Assembly (NCBI RefSeq): GCF_900447535.1
Contig: NZ_UFXX01000001.1
Span: 2,232,001 to 2,296,000 of the forward strand
Length of the DNA stretch: 64,000 bases
Origin: Dermacoccus nishinomiyaensis
GTDB lineage: Bacteria; Actinomycetota; Actinomycetes; Actinomycetales; Dermatophilaceae
Reading direction: 5' to 3'
The notes beneath the pieces are model-generated. The model worked only from the letters and a program-made list of their open reading frames with translations. It did no database searches and had not been told where the DNA came from. Within the stretch, counting starts at the first letter, position 1; each line of letters opens with the position of its first letter. This document shows, piece after piece, positions 8,426 to 16,762 of the stretch. Both the position numbers and the translations under genes were made by a program.

Positions 8426-9343
8426 ATGAGTTCTTCCCCGTCCGTTCCGGCCGGCGACGCCGGCCCGGCGGCCTCCTCGTCAGGGCCCTCGACGTCGCCC
8501 GCGCGCAGGATGCCGCGTCGTGCTGCCGCGCGCCCCGAGACGCACACGGCGCTCGTGCGACAGGCGCGTCGCATCTACCGCACGCTCATCGCCCAGTACC
8601 CGTACGCGCGAGCCGAACTCGACTTCGAGTCGCCGCTCGAACTGCTCGTCGCCACCGTCATCTCGGCGCAGACCACCGACGTCGGCGTCAACAAGGTGAC
8701 GCCGGTGCTGTTCGCGCGCTACCCCGACGCCGCGGCGCTCGCGGGCGCCGATCCGGCCGAGATGGAGGAGATCCTGCGTCCGACGGGGTTCTACCGGGCC
8801 AAGACGCGCGCCGTCATCAAGCTGAGCCAGGACATCGTCGAGCGCTTCGACGGTGAGGTGCCCGGCCGGCTCGACGACCTCGTGACCCTGCCCGGCGTCG
8901 GCCGCAAGACGGCGAACGTCGTGCTCGGCAACGCGTTCGGCGTGCCCGGCATCACCGTCGACACGCACTTCGGGCGGCTCGCGCGCCGGTTCGGGTGGAC
9001 GACGTCCGAAGACCCCGTCAAGGTCGAGGCCGAGGTAGGTGCGCTGTTCCCGAAGAAGGACTGGACGATGCTCAGCCACGTCGTCATCTTCCACGGCCGG
9101 CGCATCTGCCACGCCCGCCGCCCGGCTTGTGGGGTCTGCCCGGTGGCGCAGTGGTGCCCGTCGTTCGGCGAGGGGGAGATCGACGCCGATGCAGCCCGCA
9201 AGCTGCTCAAGTACGAACTGGCCGTGCCGAAGGGCGGTGAGGCCCTCGTCGGCCTCCTCGTCGACGGCGCCGAACCCGACGCCTCGTTCTCGACCGGGCA
9301 TCGGGGCACTCCGACCGTCCCGCGGCACTCGGGGCTCGCGTGA
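8426..9343 (+). CDS. nth: endonuclease III (DNA glycosylase/AP lyase)
   Basis: Base-excision repair enzyme of 305 residues that removes oxidised pyrimidines and nicks abasic sites. The helix-hairpin-helix [12 protein letters not shown] carries the catalytic lysine K161, and VDTHFGR carries the catalytic aspartate D179; the 18-residue spacing equals that of E. coli Nth. The 4Fe-4S cluster has C228-x6-C235-x2-C238-x5-C244. About 30 Ser/Pro/Ala-rich residues precede the fold, and about 50 residues follow the cluster, more than in E. coli. The ATG at 8426 was chosen; a GTG two codons earlier is possible. Its stop overlaps the next start (TGATG). Confidence 0.93.
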   Translation: MSSSPSVPAGDAGPAASSSGPSTSPARRMPRRAAARPETHTALVRQARRIYRTLIAQYPYARAELDFESPLELLVATVISAQTTDVGVNKVTPVLFARYPDAAALAGADPAEMEEILRPTGFYRAKTRAVIKLSQDIVERFDGEVPGRLDDLVTLPGVGRKTANVVLGNAFGVPGITVDTHFGRLARRFGWTTSEDPVKVEAEVGALFPKKDWTMLSHVVIFHGRRICHARRPACGVCPVAQWCPSFGEGEIDADAARKLLKYELAVPKGGEALVGLLVDGAEPDASFSTGHRGTPTVPRHSGLA

Positions 9344-10023
9344 TGACGGACGCGCCCGAGGCGCCGGCTTGGTTGCATCGCGTCCACGAGCTCGGCTCGT
9401 CGGACCGGCTGCGCGGTGCCTGGCCGTCGCCGGGGCCCGGGGCCCGTGAGTCGGCCGTCCTCATCCTCTTCGGGCCGACGGACGGCGCGATGGCGGGGCT
9501 CGAGTCGCTCGACGAGCAGGGCGGGGGCGTCGATGTCGTCCTCACCCAGCGCGCGGATGCGATGCGCACGCATGCGGGGCAGGTCTCGTTTCCCGGCGGG
9601 GGAGTCGAGCACGACGACGCGGACGCCGTCGCCACGGCGCTGCGTGAGGCGCACGAGGAGATCGGTCTGTCGCCGGCGGGCGTCGAGGTGCTCGGAGCGC
9701 TGGCACCCGTCGCGCTGACGGTGACGAACTTCGCCGTCACGCCGGTGCTGGCGTGGTGGCAGCAGCCGTCGCCGGTCGCCGCGCTCGACCCGATCGAGGT
9801 GGCACACGTCGCGCGGGTGCGCGTCAGCGACCTCGTCGATCCGGCCAATCGCCACACCGCGACGCATCCGCGCGGTTTCGCCGGGCCGGCGTTCACCGTC
9901 GACGGGCTGTACGTGTGGGGTTTCACAGCGTTCCTGCTCGACGCCGTGCTCACCGCTGCGGGGCTCACCCGCGCCTGGAACACCGGCGACCGCCGTCAGG
10001 TGCCGCAGCGGTTCCTGCGCTGA
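9343..10023 (+). CDS. Nudix hydrolase, CoA pyrophosphatase type
   Basis: Nudix protein of 226 residues. The Nudix box is GGGVEHDDADAVATALREAH followed by EEIGL, and the preceding HAGQVSFPGG matches the signature of CoA diphosphatases (NudL/NUDT7 group), which split coenzyme A to 4'-phosphopantetheine and 3',5'-ADP. The start overlaps the nth stop by one base, so the two are translationally coupled. A Nudix gene also follows nth in mycobacteria, though there a thioredoxin-like gene lies between them. The periplasmic protease that follows in mycobacteria is missing here. Confidence 0.85.
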   Translation: MTDAPEAPAWLHRVHELGSSDRLRGAWPSPGPGARESAVLILFGPTDGAMAGLESLDEQGGGVDVVLTQRADAMRTHAGQVSFPGGGVEHDDADAVATALREAHEEIGLSPAGVEVLGALAPVALTVTNFAVTPVLAWWQQPSPVAALDPIEVAHVARVRVSDLVDPANRHTATHPRGFAGPAFTVDGLYVWGFTAFLLDAVLTAAGLTRAWNTGDRRQVPQRFLR

Positions 10024-10080
10024 CGTCGGCTGTCGCCTGGAGCGGTGGCGTTCCTGGGGGCGTCCAGATCGTGCGGGTAT

Positions 10081-10118
10081 GACGAAGGCGGCCCCCCGCA
10101 TGGGGAGCCGCCTTCGTC
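10081..10118. terminator. terminator between Nudix gene and holin-like gene
   Basis: A 12-base-pair perfect outer stem (10081-10092 with 10107-10118) encloses a C-run facing a G-run that extends it by four pairs with one bulged base. It lies between convergent genes and can serve both. Confidence 0.75.
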
Positions 10119-10150
10119 GAGCGTCCGACGCGAGCGTCAGACGTGGTGGA

Positions 10151-10555
10151 TCACTTGGCGGGCTTGATGGCCGCGACCGTCGCCTGCGCGTTCTCGATCG
10201 TCTTCTCGGGCTTGCCCTTGATCTTCTTGAGGGCCTTGATGCCGATGAGCGCGAGCACCGCGGCGACGACGGCGAGGATGCCGGCGACGATGAGGAATCC
10301 GGCCCACGGGTTCCAGCCGAAGATGTTCGACAGGCCGTAGGCGAGGGACGTCAGCAGGAAGCCGAGCATGAAGAGTGCAAGGACGCCCGCCGCAGCGAGC
10401 ATCCCGCCGCCCTTGCCGGCCTTCTGCGCATCCGCCTTGATCTCGACCTTCGCGAGGTCGATCTCACCCTTGACGATGTTCTGCAGGTCGGTGGTGGCGT
10501 CCGAGACGAGCTGACCCAGCGTGCGCTCGGTGCCTCGCGTGGTGTTGAGAGCCAT
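10151..10555 (-). CDS. phage-holin-superfamily (PF07332-like) membrane protein
   Basis: Small membrane protein of 134 residues. An amphipathic N-terminal helix (LGQLVSDATTDLQNIVKGEIDLAKVEIKA region) is followed by two hydrophobic segments (about 52-76 and 83-108) and a basic, Lys-rich tail. This arrangement is that of the Phage_holin_3_6 / DUF1469 family, common in actinobacteria. Despite the name the family is chromosomal and its role is unknown. GGAG lies 9 bases before the ATG. There is no phage gene nearby, so a lysis role is unlikely. Confidence 0.82.
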   Translation of the reverse strand: MALNTTRGTERTLGQLVSDATTDLQNIVKGEIDLAKVEIKADAQKAGKGGGMLAAAGVLALFMLGFLLTSLAYGLSNIFGWNPWAGFLIVAGILAVVAAVLALIGIKALKKIKGKPEKTIENAQATVAAIKPAK

Positions 10556-10707
10556 GGGGTTTTCTCCTGTCAGCAGGCACTCGCTCGAGCTCGAGTGAGG
10601 TGGCCTGGCGCGTCAGACAATTCGTACTTGCCCCACAGACTACCGATTCGTGGGGTTTCGCGCCCACCGGGCCACAGGATGAGGCGTGTCGGTGGGCTGC
10701 GGGCGGG

Positions 10708-12075
10708 TCAGGCCGTGCTGGGGCGCTGGTAGACGTCGGGGATGCCGTCGTGGTTGTCGTCCCGCTCTTCCTCCTCGGCGAGCTGGGCGTAGACGCGGTT
10801 GCGTCGTGCCAGCACGATGCTGGCGAGCGCAGCCGACAGCAGGCTGCCGAGCAGGACGCCGATCTTGACGTGGTCGTCGGCGGAACTGCCTGATCCGAAC
10901 GCGAGTTCACCGATGAGCAGGCTGACGGTGAAGCCGATGCCGCCGAGCAGGCTGAGGCCGAAGACGTCGCTCCACGTGAGGTTGTCGTCGAGTTCGGCGC
11001 GTGTGAACTTGCTGACGAGGAACGTGCTGCCGAAGATGCCGACCGCCTTGCCGAGCACGAGCCCGGCGATGACGCCGATCGTCACGGCGTCCGTCAGCGT
11101 GTCGGTGATGCTCGTGCCGACGACGGTGACGCCCGTCGAGAAGAACGCGAAGACGGGCACCGCGAAACCGGCGGAGTAGGGGTGCAGGCGCTGCTCCATG
11201 CGGTCGGCGATCGCGTGCTTGCCCTTGACCGGCACGAGCAGGCCGAGGACGACACCGGCGATCGTCGCGTGGATGCCCGAGTTGAGCACGCACACCCACG
11301 CGGCGATGGCCAGCACTCCGAGGACGACGGGGTTCTTGAGGCCCCGCTGAACGGCGACGCTGAAGAGCGCGATCGGCACGATGGCCGCGACGAGCCACGT
11401 CAGCGAGAAGCCGTGGCTGTAGAAGATCGCGATGATCGTGATGGCGATGAGGTCGTCGACGACCGCGAGGGTGAGCAGGAACGAACGCAACGCCGTCGGC
11501 AGGTGCGAGCCGATGACGGCGAGCACCGCCAGCGCGAACGCGATGTCGGTGGCCGTCGGGATCGCCCACCCCTGCGCGCCGTCGCCACCGGCATTGATGG
11601 CGGCGTAGATGAGAGCGGGGACGGCGACGCCGCACACGGCCGCGATGACGGGAACCGCCGCAGCCGAGGGGTTCTTGAGATCGCCGACGACGAACTCGTG
11701 CTTGAGCTCGAGGCCGACGACGAAGAAGAACAGTGCGAGCAGACCGTCGGCCGCCCAGTGCGCGACGGACATGTTGAGCCCGAGGAAGTGCGGGCCGATG
11801 TGCGCGTCGCGCAGCACCTCATAGCTGTGGCTCCACGGCGAGTTCGCCCACGTCAGCGCAGCCACGGCAGCCATGAGCAGCAGGACGCCACCGATGGTCT
11901 CCGTCTGGAGCAGTTCCTTGACGCGCCTCGCCTCGGGCCACGTGCCGCGGGTGAACATTCGCTTGGCCATGCGACCTGCCGTCGCGACGGGGGCTTGGTG
12001 CGCGTAGGTCTTGAAGTCCTCGAACTCCGGTGGCTCGTCACTCATCGGAGGGAGGGGGTTCTTGTTGCCGGGCAT
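10708..12075 (-). CDS. nhaA: Na+/H+ antiporter NhaA
   Basis: Sodium-proton antiporter of 455 residues with about 11-12 membrane helices. The ion-binding aspartate pair is in AVVDDLIAI, and [15 protein letters not shown] is the conserved partly unwound helix. [15 protein letters not shown] and [15 protein letters not shown] are further family blocks. The N-terminus carries about 60 cytoplasmic residues before the first helix, and the tail ends in an acidic segment ([11 protein letters not shown]). The ATG at 12075 has GGAG 8 bases upstream. It helps the cell with pH and sodium balance. It stands alone, with about 150 bases before the holin-like gene. Confidence 0.93.
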   Translation of the reverse strand: MPGNKNPLPPMSDEPPEFEDFKTYAHQAPVATAGRMAKRMFTRGTWPEARRVKELLQTETIGGVLLLMAAVAALTWANSPWSHSYEVLRDAHIGPHFLGLNMSVAHWAADGLLALFFFVVGLELKHEFVVGDLKNPSAAAVPVIAAVCGVAVPALIYAAINAGGDGAQGWAIPTATDIAFALAVLAVIGSHLPTALRSFLLTLAVVDDLIAITIIAIFYSHGFSLTWLVAAIVPIALFSVAVQRGLKNPVVLGVLAIAAWVCVLNSGIHATIAGVVLGLLVPVKGKHAIADRMEQRLHPYSAGFAVPVFAFFSTGVTVVGTSITDTLTDAVTIGVIAGLVLGKAVGIFGSTFLVSKFTRAELDDNLTWSDVFGLSLLGGIGFTVSLLIGELAFGSGSSADDHVKIGVLLGSLLSAALASIVLARRNRVYAQLAEEEERDDNHDGIPDVYQRPSTA

Positions 12076-12260
12076 GGGCGGCTCCTCAGGGGTAGCGCTG
12101 AGCAGGGGCACCCGGTGGCTCGTGAGCACTTCTCGGGCGGCCGACCAGACTTCCCGGCACACCAATTGCTGAGAATTCTACGGGAGTTCGCCCCACGTCC
12201 GATCCGACGTCCGGTGCGCGGGACGCCCCTGCCCCCGCCAAGCAGCCCCGTCCAACTGGC

Positions 12261-12280
12261 CCCGCCATCGTGGGTGCGGG
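12261..12280 (+). repeat. 20-base direct repeat, left copy
   Basis: CCCGCCATCGTGGGTGCGGG occurs here and again, identically, at 12876-12895, bracketing the kinase gene. The right copy is joined to the arm of a long palindrome; the left copy is not. The pair may mark an insertion or a duplication. Confidence 0.7.
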
Positions 12281-12312
12281 TGCGCGGTCGACGTGCACGC
12301 TAGGTTGGAGTC

Positions 12313-12834
12313 GTGTCGGCGCTCATCGTCATCCGAGGCAACAGTCGGGCAGGCAAGAGCACCTTGGCCACGTGCCTCGCAGAGCGCATCGGGCGCGAGC
12401 GGACGATGGTGGTCGGGCAAGACGTCGTGCGTCGAATCATCCTCACCCCCCATGGCACGGTAGACGTTCACGCTCGCGCAGTTCTGCGCGCCCTGGTGAC
12501 GGCTGGCTTGGGCGAAGGGCTCGACGTGATCGCGGAGGGGATCTGGTTCAGCGGACACTACGGCCCGGTTCTTCGTGAGCTGGCTGCTCAGCATGCAGGG
12601 CCGAGCCTGTTCGTGAGGCTCGAGGTCCCCTTCGACGAGTCCGTGCGGCGTCTCGCCGAGTCGCCGGAGGCCGGTGAGTTCACCGCAGACGACATGCGTG
12701 CCTGGTGGCGAGACCGGGACCCCATTGCAGGTGTCCACGAGTACGTCCTCTCAGCTACCGAGCCTCCGAGGGAACTGGCGCGCTTCATTCTGCAGACCCT
12801 GTACGCGCCGGCCCCACCGCGCGATGGCGGGTAA
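12313..12834 (+). CDS. P-loop kinase-like protein
   Basis: ATP-binding protein of 173 residues. The Walker A loop is GNSRAGKS near the N-terminus (residues 9-16), after the strand ALIVIR. A DVVRR segment and an AEGIWF strand end resemble zeta-toxin/AAA_33-type small-molecule or protein kinases. The substrate is unknown; no antitoxin-like gene is adjacent. The GTG at 12313 follows TTGGAG. The gene's last codons lie inside the left arm of a long palindrome, so the stop TAA (12832-12834) is part of the repeat. The 20-base direct repeats on each side suggest it may have been inserted between nhaA and acs. Confidence 0.7.
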   Translation: MSALIVIRGNSRAGKSTLATCLAERIGRERTMVVGQDVVRRIILTPHGTVDVHARAVLRALVTAGLGEGLDVIAEGIWFSGHYGPVLRELAAQHAGPSLFVRLEVPFDESVRRLAESPEAGEFTADDMRAWWRDRDPIAGVHEYVLSATEPPRELARFILQTLYAPAPPRDGG

Positions 12835-12885
12835 CTCACAGGTAGGCAGACAACTACCCGCCTACCCGTGAGTTACCCGCCATCG
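12822..12885. repeat. long palindrome, copy 1
   Basis: Imperfect 64-base palindrome. The outer 18 pairs are perfect (12822-12839 with 12868-12885), there is one mismatch, then 7 more pairs (12841-12847 with 12860-12866) around a 12-base loop. It covers the end of the kinase gene. A related palindrome lies at 13238-13300. Confidence 0.9.
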
Positions 12886-12895
12886 TGGGTGCGGG
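12876..12895 (+). repeat. 20-base direct repeat, right copy
   Basis: Exact second copy of the sequence at 12261-12280, overlapping the right arm of the first palindrome by 10 bases. Confidence 0.7.
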
Positions 12896-13237
12896 GGCAT
12901 CGGCTGCGAGCGTGACGGGGCTGGACGGCCGTTCGTCTCCACAGACGTGACGGCCGGGCACCCTGATCCACATGGTGCGGCGCCAGCGCTGTGCAGACGG
13001 CGGACGCGTCGCGCACGGTGGTGGCATGACAGATCTTCCTCACAAGGTGCTCGGGCGGGTCACCTCGGCGTCCAACGCGCGAGCCTCGTCGGTCTCGGTG
13101 TGTCCGACACCCAGATCCGAGCGTGTCAGGTACGTCGTCGTCCGCCTCGTGCACGGGGATCTGGCGAACCCGGCACACGTCGTCCGGCTCGTGCGCGAAG
13201 GCACCGAACGCTCGAGGGCGAGGGCAGCCTGACTACA
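12886..13237. other. non-coding stretch between the two palindromes
   Basis: About 350 bases without a convincing gene. Short open frames exist on both strands but lack a good ribosome-binding site and recognisable protein features. One plus-strand frame around 13075-13130 (GVSDTQIRACQVRRR) faintly recalls the N-terminal helix-turn-helix of AbiEi/DUF559-type proteins and could be a remnant; this is weak. Confidence 0.4.
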
Positions 13238-13300
13238 CGATGGCGGGTAACTCACACGCCGGCAGGCAAGTGCCCGCCTACCTGTGAGTTACCGTCATCG
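13238..13300. repeat. long palindrome, copy 2
   Basis: 63-base palindrome related to copy 1. The left arm starts with the same CGATGGCGGGTAACTCAC; the right arm is TGTGAGTTACC then GTCATCG, with one base lost and one changed. The centre is shared only in part (GCAGGCAA..GCCCGCCTACC). It lies 26 bases beyond the acs stop. Confidence 0.85.
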
Positions 13301-13326
13301 TGAGCCGGTGAGCCGGAGGCGAAGAG

Positions 13327-15276
13327 CTACTTCTTCAACCCCGCCTGGATCTGAGCCATGACGCTCGGGTCGGCCAACGTCGTGGCGTCACCGGCTTCAC
13401 GGCCCTCGGCGACATCCTTGAGCAGGCGTCGCATGATCTTGCCCGAACGGGTCTTCGGCAATTCGTCGACGACGAGCACCTGTCGCGGCTTCGCGATCGG
13501 CCCGATCTGATGACCGACGTGCGTGCGCAGCTCCTGGACGAGCTCGTCGCGGGCTGTGTCTACGGCGTAGTTCTCACGCGATTCTTCGCGCAGGATGACG
13601 AACGCGCAGACGGCCTGGCCGGTCGTCTCGTCCGCGGCGCCGACGACGGCGGCCTCCGCGACCGTGTCGTGGCTGACGAGCGCCGACTCGATCTCGGAGG
13701 TCGACAGGCGGTGACCGGATACGTTCATGACGTCGTCGACGCGGCCGAGCACCCAGATGTTGCCGTCCTCGTCGCGCTTCGCGCCGTCACCGGCGAAGTA
13801 CATGTCGGGGAAGCGCGACCAGTACGTGTCCTCGTAGCGCTGACGGTCGCCCCAGATGCCGCGCAGCATCGACGGCCACGGGTCGCGGATGACGAGGTAG
13901 CCGCTCTCGCCGTTCGGCACGCTCTTGCCCTCTTCGTCGACGACGTCGGCGGTGATGCCGGGCACGGGTGCCTGCGCCGAACCGGGCACGAGCGCCGTGA
14001 CGCCGGGCAGCGGCGACATCATGATCGCGCCAGTCTCCGTCTGCCACCACGTGTCGACGATCGGGGCCTCACCCGCGCCGATGACGTCACGGAACCACAT
14101 CCACGCCTCAGGGTTGATCGGCTCGCCGACCGAGCCGAGCACCCGGATGCTCGACAGGTCGTACTCCTGCGGGATCTCCTCGCCCCACTTCATGCAGGTG
14201 CGGATCGCCGTCGGCGCCGTGTAGAAGATCGACACCTTCTTGTCGGCGATGATCTCCCACCAGCGACCCTGATGCGGGGTGTCGGGCGTGCCCTCGTACA
14301 TGACCTGCGTCGCGCCGTTCGCGAGCGGGCCGTATGTGATGTAGCTGTGGCCGGTGATCCAGCCGACGTCGGCGGTGCACCAGTAGACGTCCGTGTCGGG
14401 GTGGACGTCGTGGACGACGGCGTTCGTGTACGCCGCCTGCGTCAGGTAGCCGCCCGAGGTGTGGAAGATGCCCTTCGGCTTCCCCGTCGTGCCCGAGGTG
14501 TAGAGGATGAACAGCGGGTGCTCCGCATCGAAGTTCTCGACCTCGACGACGGGTTCGGCGGCCTCGAGCGCCTCGTCCCACCACATGTCCTTGTCACCCA
14601 TCGTGACGTCCTCGACGGTGCGCTTGACGACGAGTACGCGCTGCACGCTCGTCTCCCCGCTGACGGCCTCGTCGACGGCCGGCTTGAGCGCGCTCGGCTT
14701 GCCGCGGCGATAGCCGCCGTCAGCGGTGATGACGACCTTCGCCTCACCGTCGGCGATGCGGGTGCGCAGCGCGTCCGCCGAGAAGCCGCCGAAGACGACG
14801 GAGTGGACGGCGCCGATGCGCGCGCACGCGAGCATCGAGATGACGGCCTCGGGGATCATCGGCAGGTAGATCGCGACGCGGTCACCCGCTTCGACGCCGG
14901 CGGCGCGCAGAGCTCCGGCGGCGCGCTGCACGCGCTCGGTGAGGTCGGCGTACGTGATGGCCTGCTCGTCGCCCGGCTCGCCGACGAAGTGGATGGCAAC
15001 GCGCTCGCCGTTGCCCGCCTCGACATGGCGGTCGGCGCAGTTGTAGGCGACGTTGAGCTCACCGCCGACGAACCACTTCGCGACGGGCGCGTCGGACCAG
15101 TCGAGGACCTCGTCGAAGTCCTTGCTCCAGGTGAGGCGCTCGCGGGCCTGCTTCGCCCAGAACGCGAGGCGGTCGGCGCCGGCCTCTTCGTACAGCGACG
15201 CCTGGCCCACGGCCTGGGCCGTGAAGGCCTCGCTCGGGTGGAAGGGGCCGGGCGTGGGGTCGGGGGTTTCGCTCAT
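13327..15276 (-). CDS. acs: acetyl-CoA synthetase (AMP-forming)
   Basis: Adenylate-forming enzyme of 649 residues that makes acetyl-CoA from acetate, ATP and CoA. The AMP-binding loop is YTSGTTGKPKGI; WWQTETGA, ADVGWITGHSY and GRVDDVMNVSGHRLST are the other core motifs. PKTRSGKIMRR near the C-terminus holds the lysine that is acetylated in regulated enzymes. The ATG at 15276 has GGAG 8 bases upstream; a GTG at 15306 is a less likely start. It is divergent from the Fic-like gene. acs is also in this neighbourhood in mycobacteria. Confidence 0.95.
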   Translation of the reverse strand: MSETPDPTPGPFHPSEAFTAQAVGQASLYEEAGADRLAFWAKQARERLTWSKDFDEVLDWSDAPVAKWFVGGELNVAYNCADRHVEAGNGERVAIHFVGEPGDEQAITYADLTERVQRAAGALRAAGVEAGDRVAIYLPMIPEAVISMLACARIGAVHSVVFGGFSADALRTRIADGEAKVVITADGGYRRGKPSALKPAVDEAVSGETSVQRVLVVKRTVEDVTMGDKDMWWDEALEAAEPVVEVENFDAEHPLFILYTSGTTGKPKGIFHTSGGYLTQAAYTNAVVHDVHPDTDVYWCTADVGWITGHSYITYGPLANGATQVMYEGTPDTPHQGRWWEIIADKKVSIFYTAPTAIRTCMKWGEEIPQEYDLSSIRVLGSVGEPINPEAWMWFRDVIGAGEAPIVDTWWQTETGAIMMSPLPGVTALVPGSAQAPVPGITADVVDEEGKSVPNGESGYLVIRDPWPSMLRGIWGDRQRYEDTYWSRFPDMYFAGDGAKRDEDGNIWVLGRVDDVMNVSGHRLSTSEIESALVSHDTVAEAAVVGAADETTGQAVCAFVILREESRENYAVDTARDELVQELRTHVGHQIGPIAKPRQVLVVDELPKTRSGKIMRRLLKDVAEGREAGDATTLADPSVMAQIQAGLKK

Positions 15277-15499
15277 GGCGGGCGCTCCTTGCTTCGTCTC
15301 GGACACTCCGGCGTCGGCCGCCGAGCGGGCGGGCGCCGGGCCTGCTCGCGCTCGGATCGGGGGAGGCCCCGGATCGTCGGCGCGATGAGGTGTGGATCAC
15401 AGGCGTCAACCCTTTTCTATCGCATCGCCCGGGTGGCGCGTCGAGGGCGGTTCGCATACTGACGGGTAGCAAACGTGGGGCGCTGAGTACGCTTGCGCC

Positions 15500-16360
15500 A
15501 TGACTGCGACCGTCGACGCCGTGCGTGCCCTTGCCGACCTGCCCGAGGTGGGCGAGAGTGTCGATCGTGCCCGTGAAGCCTGCACCGAACTGCGCTGGCA
15601 CAACGCGTTGCGACGGCGCATCCCGCAGGCCGCCGCCGAGTCGCGTGTGCGCGGGGCGCGGGCCAGCGCCGCGCTGGACGGCGCCGAGGTCTCCGTCGAC
15701 GTCGTGCGTGAGTTGGTCGTCGGGCTGACGTCGTGGCCCGAGGAGCCCGACCCGCTCGAGCGGGCGCTGCGCGGCGCGGTGCAAGCCACCGCCGAGACGG
15801 AGCATGCCCGAGACCTCGTGCTGACGTCCCCCGCTCAGGCCCTCGCACGCCTCCACGTCGCCGTAGCGGGGTCTTCGGCGGGTGTCGATCTGCCGCCCGA
15901 CGCCGTAGGACGCCCCCGTCGCGATGACGAGGTGTGCGCCGAACTCGTCGAGGTCGGAGCGCCCGTGCCGGCACTGGAACTTCCCGCGCGGCTCGGAGGG
16001 CTCTACGAACTCGTCGCGTGCCATGACAAGGCACCGGTGGCGGTGGTCGCCGCCCTCGCTCATGCCGAGATCGCGACGATGCGCCCCTTCGTGCGCGGGA
16101 ACGCGATCGTGGCGCGAGGTTTCGAGCGGGCCCTCGTGCAGGCCGCCGGGCTCGACCCGACGGGAGTCTGCGTGCCCGAGGTCGGCCACCTGCGCGAGGC
16201 GAGCGCGGGATACGTCGGGGCGCTCGCGGCGTATGCGACCGGCTCCGCGGACGGGGTTCGCCTGTGGCTGACGTTCTGCGTCGGCTCGTACGAGCGGGGC
16301 GCGCGTGAAGGCATGCGCATCGCGGACGCGGTCCTCGCCGGGCGGCTCGGCGGATTGTAA
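15500..16360 (+). CDS. Fic-fold-like protein with degenerate motifs
   Basis: Mostly helical protein of 286 residues. Residues 195-206 read RPFVRGNAIVAR, aligning with the Fic motif H-P-F-x-x-G-N-G-R but lacking the catalytic histidine and the second glycine. Residues 56-61 read SAALDG, aligning with the inhibitory motif S/T-x-x-x-E-G/N with Glu replaced by Asp, and the following AEVS fits Fic N-terminal regions. AMP transfer by the normal mechanism is therefore unlikely. Similar genes near acs/ssd in actinobacteria are often labelled oxidoreductase or Fic family. It is divergent from acs and lies just upstream of the 6C RNA. Confidence 0.65.
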   Translation: MTATVDAVRALADLPEVGESVDRAREACTELRWHNALRRRIPQAAAESRVRGARASAALDGAEVSVDVVRELVVGLTSWPEEPDPLERALRGAVQATAETEHARDLVLTSPAQALARLHVAVAGSSAGVDLPPDAVGRPRRDDEVCAELVEVGAPVPALELPARLGGLYELVACHDKAPVAVVAALAHAEIATMRPFVRGNAIVARGFERALVQAAGLDPTGVCVPEVGHLREASAGYVGALAAYATGSADGVRLWLTFCVGSYERGAREGMRIADAVLAGRLGGL

Positions 16361-16452
16361 GCAATTGCCACCCACTTCAGGGTGGAGTCTTGGCGTGATG
16401 TGGGTGAAGTCTCAGTAAATCAACAGGTTCCGGCTTGGATTAGCGTGCCCAC

Positions 16453-16568
16453 CGTGACATATTGAAGCAGTGCGCTCCCCTCGGGTCGAGCGCTGGCGTG
16501 CATGCCGCACCCCCAAGGGTATGCACGCATAGACAGCCCCCGTCGTCCCCCCGACGGGGGCTGTCGCT
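16453..16568 (+). ncRNA. 6C-type small RNA
   Basis: No protein fits here, but three hairpins follow one another. A 6-pair stem lies at 16472-16493. An 8-pair stem at 16496-16528 has a loop with CCCCC, and a 14-pair stem at 16532-16565 has a loop that is part of a CCCCCC run. Two adjacent hairpins with C-run loops define the actinobacterial 6C RNA (B11 in M. tuberculosis). There, as I recall, the RNA lies upstream of the ssd-like gene in the same direction, exactly as here. The last hairpin probably also terminates transcription. The 5' end is estimated; TAGCGT at 16441-16446 is a possible -10 box. Confidence 0.72.
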
Positions 16569-16762
16569 GTTCCTGGCCGGTGGGTGCGGCGGGGGCTGGA
16601 ATTCGGCGGGCCCCGACGGAGGCGCTGAGGCCGCGACGGGCGGGTGCGTCATCCACAGGGTGTGACGGCTACGGCCGGTTTTTGCCCTCGCCTGCAGGCT
16701 GATCCACAGGTTCGGCTCTCGCGACCTTGGCCCGGGCTGGTGCCGGCCGTGACGGTGGAGCC

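Noticed and set aside
10151-10555. Holin gene as evidence of a prophage
   Set aside because: The family is chromosomal in actinobacteria and no phage gene is nearby.
12313-12834. P-loop kinase as a zeta-type toxin
   Set aside because: The resemblance is limited to the nucleotide-binding loop, and no antitoxin-like gene is adjacent.
12947-13303. Open frame recalling DUF559/AbiEi N-termini
   Set aside because: Only about 15 residues resemble the family, there is no start signal, and the frame runs into a palindrome.
13510-15462. 650-codon open frame on the plus strand opposite acs
   Set aside because: It mirrors the codon structure of acs, is full of Arg/Asp/Val without recognisable motifs, and acs is certain.
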